Below, piece by piece: positions 49,332-59,272 of a DNA stretch of 64,000 nucleotides. The DNA is from Lutimonas saemankumensis (GTDB lineage Bacteria > Bacteroidota > Bacteroidia > Flavobacteriales > Flavobacteriaceae). Location of the stretch: NCBI RefSeq assembly GCF_020171465.1, contig NZ_JAIUZR010000003.1, positions 620,001-684,000 of the forward strand. The letters are read 5' to 3'. Each line of letters begins with the position of its first letter. Position 1 is the first letter of the stretch. Position numbers and translations under genes: made by a program. A model generated the notes under the pieces. It was not told the DNA's origin. It did no database searches and was given only the letters and a program-made list of their open reading frames with translations.

Positions 49332-50225
49332 TTATTCTTTCTCTTCATTGGCAAGCCTCATATGCTTAAATCTTTTATGGCTCCAGAAATAATAGGCGGG
49401 TTCTCTTTTTATATGAGCCTCGAGCTTTTTCATAAAATGGTCCGTAATGCCAAAGTCAGGGACTTCCCTTGGATTTTCGCTTAAAATTTCCATTTTGGCC
49501 TCATAATAGCCCCTTTTAATTTTTGTGGTCTCAATATACATTACCGCGTAATCATACTTCTTGGCAAGCATTTCGGTACCCGTAATAACGGGTACCTCGA
49601 CTCCAAAGAAATTCGACCAATGATATGTTTTATGAAGTTTAGGAGATTGATCCACAAGCATCCCATACACGTATCTTTCACCTGTAGCGTCGTTTTTAGC
49701 TAGCTGTTCCATCATTTCCTTCGTGGGAACCAGGGTGGTATTGAATTTACTTCTTGAGCGCACAATATAATCATTGAAATATCTGTTCCTGACTTTTTTA
49801 TAGGCCGCAAAGCCATGGTGATCTACGCTGAGATTCAAACTGAACAACCATTCAAAATTGCCATAATGAGAACTCATTAGTAAAATGTTCTCATGCTTAT
49901 CCATAAAGGCTTTCAGATCCTCAGGATTGGTAAGTTTAAATCTTTTCAGGATTTCCTCATTTGATATACTGAAAGTCTTTATCATTTCCATAAAAATGTC
50001 CAGGAAATGATGGTAAAACTCTTTTCTGATTCTCTTTAGCTCAGACTCAGGTTTTTTAGGAAAAGCAATTTTTAAATTATGAAGTACCACCTTTTTTCTG
50101 TATCCTATCAAGTGGTAGAGTATCAAAAAAAGGCAGTCAGAAATAAGATACAATACCTTGAAAGGAAGTATCGAGATCAAAACGATAAACGGATAGGCGA
50201 TAAGATAAGTAATGAGTTGCAACAT
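49332..50225 (-). CDS. LpxL/HtrB-type lipid A acyltransferase (copy A)
   Basis: A 297-residue membrane-associated acyltransferase. An N-terminal hydrophobic anchor (LITYLIAYPFIVLISILPF) precedes the HX4E catalytic motif (SSHYGNFEW) and later VDQSP and the C-terminal FWSHKRFKHM. It is likely to add secondary acyl chains to lipid A, but could serve another lipid. A second, similar gene follows upstream at 50336-51220; they share HYGNFE/HYANWE, GYRKKVV and the FW(S/T)HKRFKHM ending, so they are tandem paralogs. They are separated by 110 bases. Confidence 0.85.
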   Translation of the reverse strand: MLQLITYLIAYPFIVLISILPFKVLYLISDCLFLILYHLIGYRKKVVLHNLKIAFPKKPESELKRIRKEFYHHFLDIFMEMIKTFSISNEEILKRFKLTNPEDLKAFMDKHENILLMSSHYGNFEWLFSLNLSVDHHGFAAYKKVRNRYFNDYIVRSRSKFNTTLVPTKEMMEQLAKNDATGERYVYGMLVDQSPKLHKTYHWSNFFGVEVPVITGTEMLAKKYDYAVMYIETTKIKRGYYEAKMEILSENPREVPDFGITDHFMKKLEAHIKREPAYYFWSHKRFKHMRLANEEKE

Positions 50226-50335
50226 TAGTGGGCAAATATCAGGTAAAAAAGTGATTCCGGCGTCTAAATTTTCAAAAACTATTTGAAAAAAAGGGATGTC
50301 ATCTGCCAGAAATAAATATGTGAAAGAGGTTGGCC

Positions 50336-51220
50336 TTATTTCGGTTTTTTCCCCATGTGCTTGAATCTTTTATGGGTCCAGAAATAGAACTCGGGAGCTT
50401 TTCGGATCTGTTTTTCCATCTCAGCAACATATTTATTGGTTAACTGATATAGCGGTGCTGATTTTGGCCTGTCTTCAAGGAGTATAAACGTTGATCTGTA
50501 AACCCCCCTTTTGACTCTTTCAGTTTGAAAATAGAATACAGGGAGATCGAGTTTTCTGGCTATGGTTTCGGGTCCAATCACAATCGGCACTTCAATATCC
50601 ATAAAAGTACCCCAGTATTTGATCTTCTCCCATTTTGGGCTTTGATCCGCCAAAAATCCATAGGCCTGAATTTTTTCATTCTTTAGATTGGTCAATATCT
50701 GTGGATAAAAATCCTTGGTAGGGACAAAATTTACCCCAAATTTATTTCTAGTGCGTTTAATGAGTTTGTCAAAATATTTGTTTTTCAGTTTTTTATAGAC
50801 CACGCTCATATTGTAGTTCAGGCTTTTTTCCACAATAAAAGAGACCCATTCCCAATTGGCATAATGCCCGGAAAGAAAAATCACGCTTTTACCTTCCCGA
50901 TAATATTCGTCGAGTAGTTCAGGATTTGATATAGAAAGCCTTTTTGAAATTTCGTTTTCTGTTATTGTAAAGGATTTAATGAGTTCCATAAAAACATCAA
51001 CAAAATGTTTGAATGATTCCTTTTCCAGGGCAAGGCGCTGTTCATCAGTTTTTTCAGGAAAACAAAGCTTTAAATTGTTCCGTACTACTTTTTTTCTGTA
51101 GCCCACCAGGTAATAAAGAACCAGATACAGCAAGTCAGAGATCCCAAACAATACTCGCATGGGAAGCATTGAAATCAGCCATAATGGTGGATAGAGCAGG
51201 ATATACGCCAGTAATTGCAT
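50336..51220 (-). CDS. LpxL/HtrB-type lipid A acyltransferase (copy B)
   Basis: A 294-residue paralog of copy A. It has an N-terminal anchor, the HX4E motif in SGHYANWEW, LADQSP, and the FWTHKRFKHMG ending. The sequence between these is quite diverged from copy A, so the duplication is not recent; the two may differ in chain or position of acylation. It shares no overlap with copy A, and its upstream 139 bases face the divergent rhomboid gene. Confidence 0.85.
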   Translation of the reverse strand: MQLLAYILLYPPLWLISMLPMRVLFGISDLLYLVLYYLVGYRKKVVRNNLKLCFPEKTDEQRLALEKESFKHFVDVFMELIKSFTITENEISKRLSISNPELLDEYYREGKSVIFLSGHYANWEWVSFIVEKSLNYNMSVVYKKLKNKYFDKLIKRTRNKFGVNFVPTKDFYPQILTNLKNEKIQAYGFLADQSPKWEKIKYWGTFMDIEVPIVIGPETIARKLDLPVFYFQTERVKRGVYRSTFILLEDRPKSAPLYQLTNKYVAEMEKQIRKAPEFYFWTHKRFKHMGKKPK

Positions 51221-51368
51221 CGTTTCAATTTGAGTTCAAATATCGCTATATTTTTTTATTTCTTTTCCATAAAAAATGCCTCTCGCTCCTGCTAATTACT
51301 TTTTAATTGATAAATTCGTAATCGTAAATTTTTCTAAATTTTCAGTTTAGAATTCGAAATTGTTATTC

Positions 51369-52013
51369 ATGAATACTGCCGTGATCGTAATCATTGTTGC
51401 TAATGTTGTCGTTTCTCTGAAAGGGTTTAGTGACAGAATGTTTTTTGAGCGCTATAAGTTTCAGATAGGGCCTATCATAAAAGGTGAAAAAATAAGGCTT
51501 CTCGCCTCAGGTTTTTTGCACGTAGATCAATCACATTTGTTCTTTAACATGCTGACCTTGTATTTCTTTGCTGACCCCGTGATCAAGTATATTGGTGTTC
51601 CCAAGTTTTTGGCCGTATATTTTGGTTCCTTACTCGCCGGAAGTCTCTTTGCCTTAAGTTTTCATAAAAAGGAACCCTATTACAGTGCAGTGGGTGCCTC
51701 GGGGGCCGTTATGGGTATTGTATATGCCTCCATCATGCTGAACCCCGGGATGAACCTGTATTTGTTCTTTATCCCTATTCCTATCCCGGCTTACGTTTTT
51801 GGGGTCGGATACCTTTTATATTCGATTTTCGGAATGAAAAAGCAATGGGGAAACATTGGCCACAGCGCACATATAGGTGGTGCCATAGGAGGATATCTGC
51901 TTGCGATTATTTTCTATCCGAGCATATTATCGAATAATCTGTTGATTGTTATTTTGTTGGCTGTTCCAATTATTCTGATGTTTGTTTTCAAGGATAAACT
52001 TGAAAGGAGTTAG
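51369..52013 (+). CDS. Rhomboid-family intramembrane serine protease
   Basis: A 214-residue polytopic protease that cleaves transmembrane substrates. The catalytic serine is Ser111 in GASGAVMG; the catalytic histidine is His168 in GHSAHIGG. The FLHVDQSHLFFNML segment is the rhomboid L1-loop/TM2 signature. The ATG at 51369 is preferred over a TTG at 51360. No partner is clear. The yidC gene follows after 144 bases. Confidence 0.9.
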   Translation: MNTAVIVIIVANVVVSLKGFSDRMFFERYKFQIGPIIKGEKIRLLASGFLHVDQSHLFFNMLTLYFFADPVIKYIGVPKFLAVYFGSLLAGSLFALSFHKKEPYYSAVGASGAVMGIVYASIMLNPGMNLYLFFIPIPIPAYVFGVGYLLYSIFGMKKQWGNIGHSAHIGGAIGGYLLAIIFYPSILSNNLLIVILLAVPIILMFVFKDKLERS

Positions 52014-52063
52014 AAGGTTTGTAATTTCTCTGTTTTTATAAATTTTAATTTCCTTGTTTTTAC

Positions 52064-52071
52064 TACATTTG
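52064..52071 (+). promoter_or_regulatory. Candidate -7 box TACATTTG for yidC
   Basis: Matches TAnnTTTG, 86 bases before the yidC ATG. No TTG lies at the usual spacing, so it is weakly supported. Confidence 0.35.
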
Positions 52072-52157
52072 CCGAACATTTCCAAAAATAGAAGTGACGG
52101 GATGTTTTAATGAATACAAGTGATGGATAATCATCCCAAGCGTAGAAAAACAAAACA

Positions 52158-54080
52158 ATGGAAGAAAAAAAATTTGATCTAAATTCTTTGATAGGTTTCG
52201 TGCTTTTAGGTGCGATCATGATATATTATTTTTATACCAATCAGCCCACTCCAGAGCAAATAGAACAACGGAGAGCAGAGCAGGTTCAGGATTCAATAAA
52301 TCAATCAGTTAAAGAATCACAGACCGTTGAAAGTCAAGGAACTGCTGATTTTAAACAATCGCCGGTTAGTCCTTCTGATACGCTTGCATTTGAACAGGCT
52401 AAAAACAGGCTTGGTGTATTTGCCTACAGTGCAGGATTGCCATCAGCAACAGATTCAGAAACGATTATTGAAAACGAACTGGTACAGATAAAGGTAGCCA
52501 ACAAAGGTGGGCAGATCACAGAGGTTTTATTGAAAAACTATAAAACCTTCAACAAACTTCCGCTGTACATTATAAAAGACCAGAATGCTTCTTTTAACAT
52601 GTCTTTCGCTACCCAGGACAACAGGAATCTTCAGACCAAAGATCTTTACTTTGAACCAACGCTGACATCAAATGGCAACAATCAAGTTTTGTCAATGAAA
52701 TTGAAAGTTTCATCTAATCAGTATCTCGAATACCGTTACGAGTTAAAACCTGATGATTATATGCTTGATTTTGCCGTACGTACCCAGGGTATGGAATCGG
52801 CCATTAATACCAGCCAGGCGATCAATCTGGATTGGCAGTTAAAAAGCTTAAGAACAGAGAAAAGCGTTAAATACGAAAATCAGTATACGGATCTGCGCTA
52901 TCTTGAAAATGGCACCTTTGAGTATATGAATGCCATGAGCGACGAGGATGAAGAGGATGTCAATGATGTGAACTGGATTGCTTTTAAACAGCAGTTTTTT
53001 GCTTCTGTTCTTCTGGCAGAGGACAAGTTCGAATCGGCAAAACTGATTTCCAAAAACCTTGTTAAAAACGAGGATACGGATACGGTTTTTACCAAGCAAT
53101 ACCAGGCGTTGATCCCTTTGCAAGCCAAAAACGGAGAACTTGCCTACAATATGAACATGTATTACGGGCCTGTTGATTACGCCGTGCTTAGCCAGTACAA
53201 AGGAAAACAAATGGATAGGATTGTAAGTTTGGGATGGGGAATATTCCGATGGATCAATAAGTATGTGTTTATTCCTGTTTTCAGTGTTTTAAGTTCGTTT
53301 ATTGGGAGCTTTGGAATTGTGATCATCTTGATGACCATCGTAGTTCGAATCATCATGTCACCTGTGGTATACAAGTCTTATCTTTCAAGTGCCAAAATGA
53401 AGGTCCTAAGACCTGAGATGCAGGAGATCAATGACAAATGGAAAGGTAAGGAGAATGCCATGAAACGTCAGCAGGAAACCATGGCGCTTCAGCGAAAGGC
53501 TGGGGTAAACCCTTTAAGCGGCTGTATACCGGCACTTATTCAGATGCCTGTCTTCTTTGCCCTTTTCAGATTTTTCCCTGCCAATATAGATATCAGGCAG
53601 CATGGATTTTTATGGGCAGATGACCTTTCAGCTTATGATGAAGTATTGAAACTTCCGTTTAAAATACCATTTTACGGGGACCATGTTAGTTTGTTCCCGA
53701 TTCTGGCTTCGGTTGCTATTTTCTTTTACATGCAGATGACCCAGAGCCAGCAGATGAATATGCAGCAGCCACAGCAGGAAGGAATGCCCGATATGCAGAA
53801 AATGATGAAGATGATGATGTGGTTCTCGCCCATCATGATGATGTTCTTTTTCAACAGCTATGCAAGTAGTTTGAGTTTGTATTACTTTGTTTCCAACTTG
53901 TTGACGATTGCCATTATGCTGGTGATCAAGCACTTTATTCTTGACGAAGACAAGATCCATGCTCAAATACAGGAAAACAAGAAACGTCCTGAAAAGAAGA
54001 AAAGCGCATTCCGTCAACGTCTTGATGAGGCCATGAAACAGGCCCAGGAACAACAGGAAAGGCAAAGGAGAGGGAGATAA
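52158..54080 (+). CDS. yidC: YidC membrane protein insertase
   Basis: A 640-residue inner-membrane insertase and folding factor. TM1 is at residues 11-27 (SLIGFVLLGAIMIYYFY); a large periplasmic beta-domain spans about 90-355. The conserved core starts near residue 380 (VIILMTIVVRIIMSPVVYKSYLSSAKM) with the positively charged groove arginine in VVRIIMSP, and has four more helices. The C-terminal tail is basic (KKRPEKKKS...RRGR), typical for YidC. The start fits an A-rich leader. Confidence 0.96.
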   Translation: MEEKKFDLNSLIGFVLLGAIMIYYFYTNQPTPEQIEQRRAEQVQDSINQSVKESQTVESQGTADFKQSPVSPSDTLAFEQAKNRLGVFAYSAGLPSATDSETIIENELVQIKVANKGGQITEVLLKNYKTFNKLPLYIIKDQNASFNMSFATQDNRNLQTKDLYFEPTLTSNGNNQVLSMKLKVSSNQYLEYRYELKPDDYMLDFAVRTQGMESAINTSQAINLDWQLKSLRTEKSVKYENQYTDLRYLENGTFEYMNAMSDEDEEDVNDVNWIAFKQQFFASVLLAEDKFESAKLISKNLVKNEDTDTVFTKQYQALIPLQAKNGELAYNMNMYYGPVDYAVLSQYKGKQMDRIVSLGWGIFRWINKYVFIPVFSVLSSFIGSFGIVIILMTIVVRIIMSPVVYKSYLSSAKMKVLRPEMQEINDKWKGKENAMKRQQETMALQRKAGVNPLSGCIPALIQMPVFFALFRFFPANIDIRQHGFLWADDLSAYDEVLKLPFKIPFYGDHVSLFPILASVAIFFYMQMTQSQQMNMQQPQQEGMPDMQKMMKMMMWFSPIMMMFFFNSYASSLSLYYFVSNLLTIAIMLVIKHFILDEDKIHAQIQENKKRPEKKKSAFRQRLDEAMKQAQEQQERQRRGR

Positions 54081-54117
54081 TCAAGCTAATATCAGAAAAA
54101 GAGGATAATTATCAAGG

Positions 54118-55524
54118 TTATATTTCTTCGCGGGACATCTTCTTGATAAAATTTTCAAAAACATCAGCCCCGTCATAAAGGGAATGGATATGCAGATGCT
54201 CATCTTTTCCGTGAACGCTTCGTACTTCTTCCGTATCAAAAATAATGGGTAAGGTGCCGTAAGAGGGAATTTTTTTAGCTCTGAAGGAACCCAGGTCGTT
54301 CACATTAGGCATCATCATACTCATGGTCCTGGCCTGGGGATATTTTCGTTGAATAGCCGCAGAAAGGTTTTTGTAGAATACCGTATTTGTACTGCTTATT
54401 ACGTCGGAAGGCATTTTTTTAATGACACGAATTTTAATGTTGTCATTCTTCAGTCGTTTTCTGATCATGCCTATAAATTCGTATTCATTTGTCTCGGGAA
54501 GAAGCCTGCAATCCAGCTGGGCACCAGCCATTGATGCGATTTTGTTTACGGACTTACTGTTGCTGTAAATATTGGTTAGGGTAATCGTATTGGTGAAAAG
54601 AGAAAATAATTCCGGATGCTTTCTTAATTGAGGGGTCAGCGCCGGCCGAAAGAGCCTGGGATGTCTTAAAACAATTTTTTTTCCTCCCTTATGATGTTCC
54701 GCCATATCTTTTAAGAATTGTGTATTTATGTCGTTATACACTGCTTTTGGCTTTTTACGGGTCAAGCGCTGCAGGGCTTCCACTAGTTCCTTATTGGCAT
54801 AAGTCAGGGGAGTTATGGATCCATGACCATTCGTTCCATGTTCCAGGGTCAGTTCCAGCCATAGCGGTTTTTTGTGTACCACAGATATTCCGAAAACCTG
54901 CTGTTTGAAATCCCCTTCCATCAAACTGGTAAGCTCCGAGGGGCCTTCACCCAAAACCGCTACCGGATTCAAATCCGAAAAATAATTTTGATGCACCCAG
55001 GAGACACCGCCTTCACACTGAGTTTCTTCGCAGGAAACGGCTAAAAAGGTGAAATTGTAAGGACTATTGTAAACCTTCTCATCCTTCATGGCTTTTATGA
55101 TACCATAGAGTTGCATCATGGCGGCCCCTTTGTTGTCAATGGTTCCCCTTCCGTAAATAATACCGTCTTCTATATCACCGCTAAAGGGCTCTCTAAGTTC
55201 ACTTTTACTTTCCGGAACTACATCAATATGATTTAAAAATATAATATTGGGTTTGCGAGTGCTTAAAGGAAAAACGGATGCCGCAAAATTATACTGCCCG
55301 TCTTCCGAGCCAAAATCAGCAATGTGCAGATCATTGTTTCGACAAATTTCTTTTAAAAAATCACCGGCTTTTTTTTCATTTCCACTTACAGAAGGGATCT
55401 GGATATAATCCTGTAAAATATATTCAATCGCAACACTCGAACCATCCAGATTCTTAATTCCAGTTTCCTGCGAAAACAGGCAGCATGGAATCATAAGAAA
55501 AAAGGCAATCAATAGGGGCTTCAT
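54118..55524 (-). CDS. Exported M20-family metallopeptidase
   Basis: A 468-residue secreted or periplasmic enzyme with a signal peptide (1-19, CLFSQ). M20 zinc motifs: FLNHIDVVP (first His/Asp), GRGTIDNKG (bridging Asp), SCEETQCEGG (general-base Glu) and a later GTNGHGS dimerisation-domain segment. A final HIHSL close to the C-terminus supplies the last ligand. M20 enzymes act as dipeptidases, carboxypeptidases or deacylases; substrate is unassigned. It converges on yidC (37-base gap). Confidence 0.87.
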   Translation of the reverse strand: MKPLLIAFFLMIPCCLFSQETGIKNLDGSSVAIEYILQDYIQIPSVSGNEKKAGDFLKEICRNNDLHIADFGSEDGQYNFAASVFPLSTRKPNIIFLNHIDVVPESKSELREPFSGDIEDGIIYGRGTIDNKGAAMMQLYGIIKAMKDEKVYNSPYNFTFLAVSCEETQCEGGVSWVHQNYFSDLNPVAVLGEGPSELTSLMEGDFKQQVFGISVVHKKPLWLELTLEHGTNGHGSITPLTYANKELVEALQRLTRKKPKAVYNDINTQFLKDMAEHHKGGKKIVLRHPRLFRPALTPQLRKHPELFSLFTNTITLTNIYSNSKSVNKIASMAGAQLDCRLLPETNEYEFIGMIRKRLKNDNIKIRVIKKMPSDVISSTNTVFYKNLSAAIQRKYPQARTMSMMMPNVNDLGSFRAKKIPSYGTLPIIFDTEEVRSVHGKDEHLHIHSLYDGADVFENFIKKMSREEI

Positions 55525-55660
55525 AGGTGATGCAAGATAAAAAAACTTCTTTTGAATACTGCTAATTCAAAAATGATATTTAAAAGAAATAATTTCGGAT
55601 ATTTGCACCCATTCGGGCCTTAGAAACGCTGAATAAAACAAGAATTAAACTCGAGAGATA

Positions 55661-57025
55661 ATGAAACCTAGTATTCCAAAAGGAACCAGAGATTTTTCTT
55701 CTGCTGAATTGGCAAAACGCAATTATATTTTTGATACGATCAAGAGGTCCTTTCAATTATTTGGTTTTGAACCCATAGAGACTCCCTCTTTTGAAAATTC
55801 AAGTACCTTGATGGGAAAATACGGGGAAGAAGGGGACCGATTGATATTTAAGATCTTGAATTCGGGCGATTTTTTAAGAAAGGTCGATGATGAACTCTAC
55901 CAGCAGAAGGATGCAACGAAGCTAACCGCCAGGATATCTGAAAAAGCTTTGCGTTATGATTTAACCGTACCTTTTGCAAGGTATGTGGTTCAACGCCAGA
56001 ATGAAATAAGTTTTCCATTTAAACGCTACCAGATTCAGCCTGTATGGAGGGCAGACAGGCCGCAGAAAGGAAGGTTCAGGGAATTCTATCAGTGTGATGC
56101 GGATGTCGTTGGAAGTGATAGCTTATGGCAGGAGGTTGAGTTTGTACAATTATATGATGCTGTTTTTAGTGATCTCGGGCTAAAAGGAACCGTGATCAAA
56201 ATGAATAACAGGAAGATCCTTTCGGGTATTGCTGAGATCATTGGAGCAAAAGACAAGTTGATAGATTTTACCGTTGCCCTGGATAAACTGGATAAAATTG
56301 GAGTTGAAGGGGTGCTAAAAGAAATGCGAGCTAAAGAAATTTCCGAGGAGGCCCTGGACAGACTGATGCCTTTGTTTGATCTGAAAGGGAGTAACAAAGA
56401 ACAACTGGATGCATTAAAAGATCTTCTGGCTGAAAGTGAAGAAGGTTTAAAAGGAATTGAAGAACTGTCTTTTGTGATTGAACAGGTAGAGCAGCTTGGC
56501 CTTAAAAGTTCAGTATTAGATCTTGATCTGACTTTGGCAAGGGGTCTGAATTATTATACCGGTGCCATTTTTGAAGTTAAAGCTACAGAAGTTCAAATGG
56601 GTTCCATTGGCGGAGGTGGCCGATACGATGACCTGACAGGGATTTTTGGCCTGAAGGGAATAAGCGGGGTCGGAATTTCATTTGGCCTCGATAGAATTTA
56701 TCTGGTTATGGAGGAACTTGGCCTTTTTTCAAATACTCCCGGTTCAGGACCAGAGGTACTCTTTATAAACTTCGGGACTGAAGAAGCTGCCTATTCGATG
56801 AAAGCCTTGAAAGAGCTTCGCAATGCAGGTATTCGAGCTGAAATGTATCCTTCATCGGCAAAGCTAAAGAAACAGATGAATTATGCGAATAACAGGTCCA
56901 TACCTTATGTGATCCTGGTTGGGCAGGAGGAGATGGCTGAGGGTGTATATAAATTAAAAAATATGGCGACCGGAGAGCAAAACAGTTGTAATCTCAATGA
57001 TTTAATCCGACTAATAGGCTCCTAA
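55661..57025 (+). CDS. hisS: Histidyl-tRNA synthetase
   Basis: A 454-residue class II aminoacyl-tRNA synthetase. Class II motif 1 (about residues 40-60) precedes motif 2 ([22 protein letters not shown], quoted as landmarks WRADRPQKG and [10 protein letters not shown]). The HisRS-specific [13 protein letters not shown] and the motif-3 region ([11 protein letters not shown]...[11 protein letters not shown]) follow. The C-terminal anticodon-binding domain spans about 360-454. Length and motifs are normal. Confidence 0.97.
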   Translation: MKPSIPKGTRDFSSAELAKRNYIFDTIKRSFQLFGFEPIETPSFENSSTLMGKYGEEGDRLIFKILNSGDFLRKVDDELYQQKDATKLTARISEKALRYDLTVPFARYVVQRQNEISFPFKRYQIQPVWRADRPQKGRFREFYQCDADVVGSDSLWQEVEFVQLYDAVFSDLGLKGTVIKMNNRKILSGIAEIIGAKDKLIDFTVALDKLDKIGVEGVLKEMRAKEISEEALDRLMPLFDLKGSNKEQLDALKDLLAESEEGLKGIEELSFVIEQVEQLGLKSSVLDLDLTLARGLNYYTGAIFEVKATEVQMGSIGGGGRYDDLTGIFGLKGISGVGISFGLDRIYLVMEELGLFSNTPGSGPEVLFINFGTEEAAYSMKALKELRNAGIRAEMYPSSAKLKKQMNYANNRSIPYVILVGQEEMAEGVYKLKNMATGEQNSCNLNDLIRLIGS

Positions 57026-57050
57026 ACTCATTTAATTGATCACAATATTG

Positions 57051-57058
57051 TATTTTTG
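57051..57058 (+). promoter_or_regulatory. -7 box TATTTTTG of folE
   Basis: Matches TAnnTTTG, 21 bases before the folE ATG. No TTG at standard spacing is visible. Confidence 0.45.
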
Positions 57059-57079
57059 CACTTCTAAAAGAAAAAGAAC

Positions 57080-57769
57080 ATGTTTGAAGGAAAAATTGAT
57101 AAAATGAACGAAATCATTGACGAGATGGGAAATGATCATATTTCAAGTTCTGCCAACAACCCAATTCGGGAGGATGCTTTTGAATTGACTGAAAAGGAAA
57201 AAATAGACCTTATTGAGAAGGATTTTTCAAATATCCTTCACACGCTGGGTATGGACCTGAATGATGATAGTCTTAAGGGAACGCCACTTCGTGTTGCAAA
57301 AATGTTTGTAAAGGAGATTTTCGGGGGGCTAAGTCCTGAACGAAAACCAAAATTATCAACCTTTGACAATAATTACAAATACGGAGAGATGCTCGTTGAA
57401 AAAAATATCACTCTGTATTCCACCTGTGAGCACCACCTCTTGCCCATTGTTGGAAAGGCCCATGTAGCTTATATTTCAAAAGGAAAGGTTATCGGCCTGT
57501 CTAAAATGAACAGGATCGTTGAATATTACGCCAAAAGGCCCCAGGTGCAGGAAAGGCTCAATATGCAGATTGTGCAGGCTTTACAGGAAGCACTGGGTAC
57601 CGAGGATGTTGCCTGCATTATTGATGCTAAACATCTTTGTGTTAATTCAAGGGGAGTCAGTGATACGGCGAGCAGTACCGTTACTTCTGAGTTTGGCGGA
57701 AAATTCAAGGAAGAATCTGTAAAGAGGGAATTGCTTGATTATATTCAGCTCGACACCAAATTTGAATAA
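57080..57769 (+). CDS. folE: GTP cyclohydrolase I
   Basis: Converts GTP to dihydroneopterin triphosphate, the first step to folate and other pterins. The 229-residue product has the zinc ligands and active site in STCEHHLLPIVGKAHVAY, GLSKMNRIVEYYAKRPQVQERL, and HLCVNSRGVSDTASSTVT (second zinc Cys). The 60-residue N-terminal extension is typical. An internal ATG at 57104 is also possible. It converges on the acyl-CoA reductase gene (9 bases). Confidence 0.96.
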   Translation: MFEGKIDKMNEIIDEMGNDHISSSANNPIREDAFELTEKEKIDLIEKDFSNILHTLGMDLNDDSLKGTPLRVAKMFVKEIFGGLSPERKPKLSTFDNNYKYGEMLVEKNITLYSTCEHHLLPIVGKAHVAYISKGKVIGLSKMNRIVEYYAKRPQVQERLNMQIVQALQEALGTEDVACIIDAKHLCVNSRGVSDTASSTVTSEFGGKFKEESVKRELLDYIQLDTKFE

Positions 57770-57778
57770 TAAGCGGAT

Positions 57779-58837
57779 CTAGAGCCCTTCCAGGAAGGAA
57801 AGCGTGTCAATTCCATCAGCGTAATCTGAGAGTCCGGGTTTTTGAGTCTGGCCAAAAGAGACCATTCCGGATTTTTCGGAGCTACCTACAAGACACTGAA
57901 TCAATTCTTTGTCATCGCTAAGTTTCTGTTCCAGCTCGGAGTCATTACTGTAGTATTCGTAAAATACGGTGGCAATAGGAGAGGAGTAGCTCTTATCCTC
58001 TTTCAGCATTAAAAAACCATTTTCAAGTAATTTGAAATTGCTCATCAGGTAAACGGCCTTGTTATAGTCGTAATTATTGACGTATTTGTCATAATTGAGT
58101 ACATCTTTATACCTGTACAAGGCACTGAACAAGGGGTCAAAATCATAACCTTCAGGAACAAATAACTTGGATACGCTTCTGCAGCCTAGTCCAAAATATC
58201 TGAAAATATCTTCACCAAGGTTGATGAGTTCGTCCTCGGATTCCTTTCCGGTAAGTATAGCGGCAGAATTTCTGTTGCGTCTTATAATATTTGGGAATTT
58301 TCCAAAATAATAGTCAAAATACCTTGCCGTATTGTTACTTCCTGTGGCGATAACAGCATCAATATTTTCAAGTTTTTCATCAGTAAAGTGGATTTTACCT
58401 TTAAAATCCGGAGCCACATATTCAAGATATTTTGCAATCAATGGCAGAAACTTATTATCGGCACTGGATTGTTTAACTTTGATACTGTGCCCTGAAATCA
58501 GTACGGTCAAAAAGTCGTGAAATCCAACCAATGGAATGTTACCGGCCATAACGACGCCAATCATTTTAGGCTCAATAGTATCTAAATTATAAGAAGAGGT
58601 CCAGTTGGTTAGATTGCTTTTATTCAGTATTTTACCCCACCTTGAAAAAGCTGTTAATACATTGTCCTTTGTAAACCAACCATTATACTCGGCAGCACGG
58701 CTGATCTGTAAATTGAATGGTTCAAAAAATGTATCGTTCAGTGCTACCTGCTGATTGTTTACAATTCCATCAGGTTGAAACTGAGATAAAAATTCTCCCA
58801 GTTTTGCAAAAGCTTCAATTCTTTCTTCAACAGTCAT
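57779..58837 (-). CDS. LuxC-like acyl-CoA reductase family
   Basis: A 352-residue protein of the LuxC/acyl-CoA reductase family, related to aldehyde dehydrogenases. Landmarks: [34 protein letters not shown], and the catalytic-Cys region [16 protein letters not shown] (about residue 215). It lacks a nearby luxE or luxAB, so bioluminescence is not implied. The actual acyl donor is unknown. It is divergent from the ferredoxin gene, and I recall that a ferredoxin neighbour is common for this family in flavobacteria. Confidence 0.82.
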   Translation of the reverse strand: MTVEERIEAFAKLGEFLSQFQPDGIVNNQQVALNDTFFEPFNLQISRAAEYNGWFTKDNVLTAFSRWGKILNKSNLTNWTSSYNLDTIEPKMIGVVMAGNIPLVGFHDFLTVLISGHSIKVKQSSADNKFLPLIAKYLEYVAPDFKGKIHFTDEKLENIDAVIATGSNNTARYFDYYFGKFPNIIRRNRNSAAILTGKESEDELINLGEDIFRYFGLGCRSVSKLFVPEGYDFDPLFSALYRYKDVLNYDKYVNNYDYNKAVYLMSNFKLLENGFLMLKEDKSYSSPIATVFYEYYSNDSELEQKLSDDKELIQCLVGSSEKSGMVSFGQTQKPGLSDYADGIDTLSFLEGL

Positions 58838-58865
58838 TCGGATAGGATAATACTAGTGGATACAT

Positions 58866-58873
58866 TATATTTG
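58866..58873 (+). promoter_or_regulatory. -7 box TATATTTG of ferredoxin
   Basis: Exact TAnnTTTG, 24 bases before the ATG at 58898. It lies within the longer frame that begins at 58856, supporting 58898 as the start. Confidence 0.5.
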
Positions 58874-58897
58874 TGCGCAAATTTAGTTAAAAAAACA

Positions 58898-59251
58898 ATG
58901 GCAATTATTATAACAGATGAATGTATAAATTGCGGGGCATGTGAACCGGAATGCCCTAATACGGCAATTTATGAAGCAGCAGAAGAATGGAAATATTCGG
59001 ATGGAACTGAAATAACCGGAGATGTTATTTTACCTAATGGAAAGGAAGTGAACGCTGATGAGGATCAGGAACCCGTGAGTGATGAAGTTTATTATATAAT
59101 TCCTGATAAATGTACAGAATGCAAGGGATTTCATGACGAACCCCAGTGTGCTGCGGTTTGCCCTGTTGACTGTTGTGTGCCGGATGATGATCATGTTGAA
59201 TCAGACGAAGAGTTACTGGCTAAAAAACGATTTCTGCACCAGGAGGACTAA
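58898..59251 (+). CDS. 2[4Fe-4S] ferredoxin
   Basis: A 117-residue electron carrier with two four-cysteine clusters: [12 protein letters not shown] (residues 10-21) and [18 protein letters not shown], plus a further CC pair. The second cluster has the expanded spacing (insert between the second and third Cys) of Allochromatium-type ferredoxins. The middle is acidic. The start at 58898 (MAIIITDEC) is set by the promoter and family start. It may deliver electrons for the divergent acyl-CoA reductase or be a housekeeping ferredoxin. Confidence 0.92.
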   Translation: MAIIITDECINCGACEPECPNTAIYEAAEEWKYSDGTEITGDVILPNGKEVNADEDQEPVSDEVYYIIPDKCTECKGFHDEPQCAAVCPVDCCVPDDDHVESDEELLAKKRFLHQED

Positions 59252-59272
59252 TGATAAAGGTTTAAAATTAAA

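Noticed and set aside
57779-58837. Bioluminescence operon
   Set aside because: Only a LuxC-family relative is present; luxABDE are absent and the next genes are folE and a ferredoxin.
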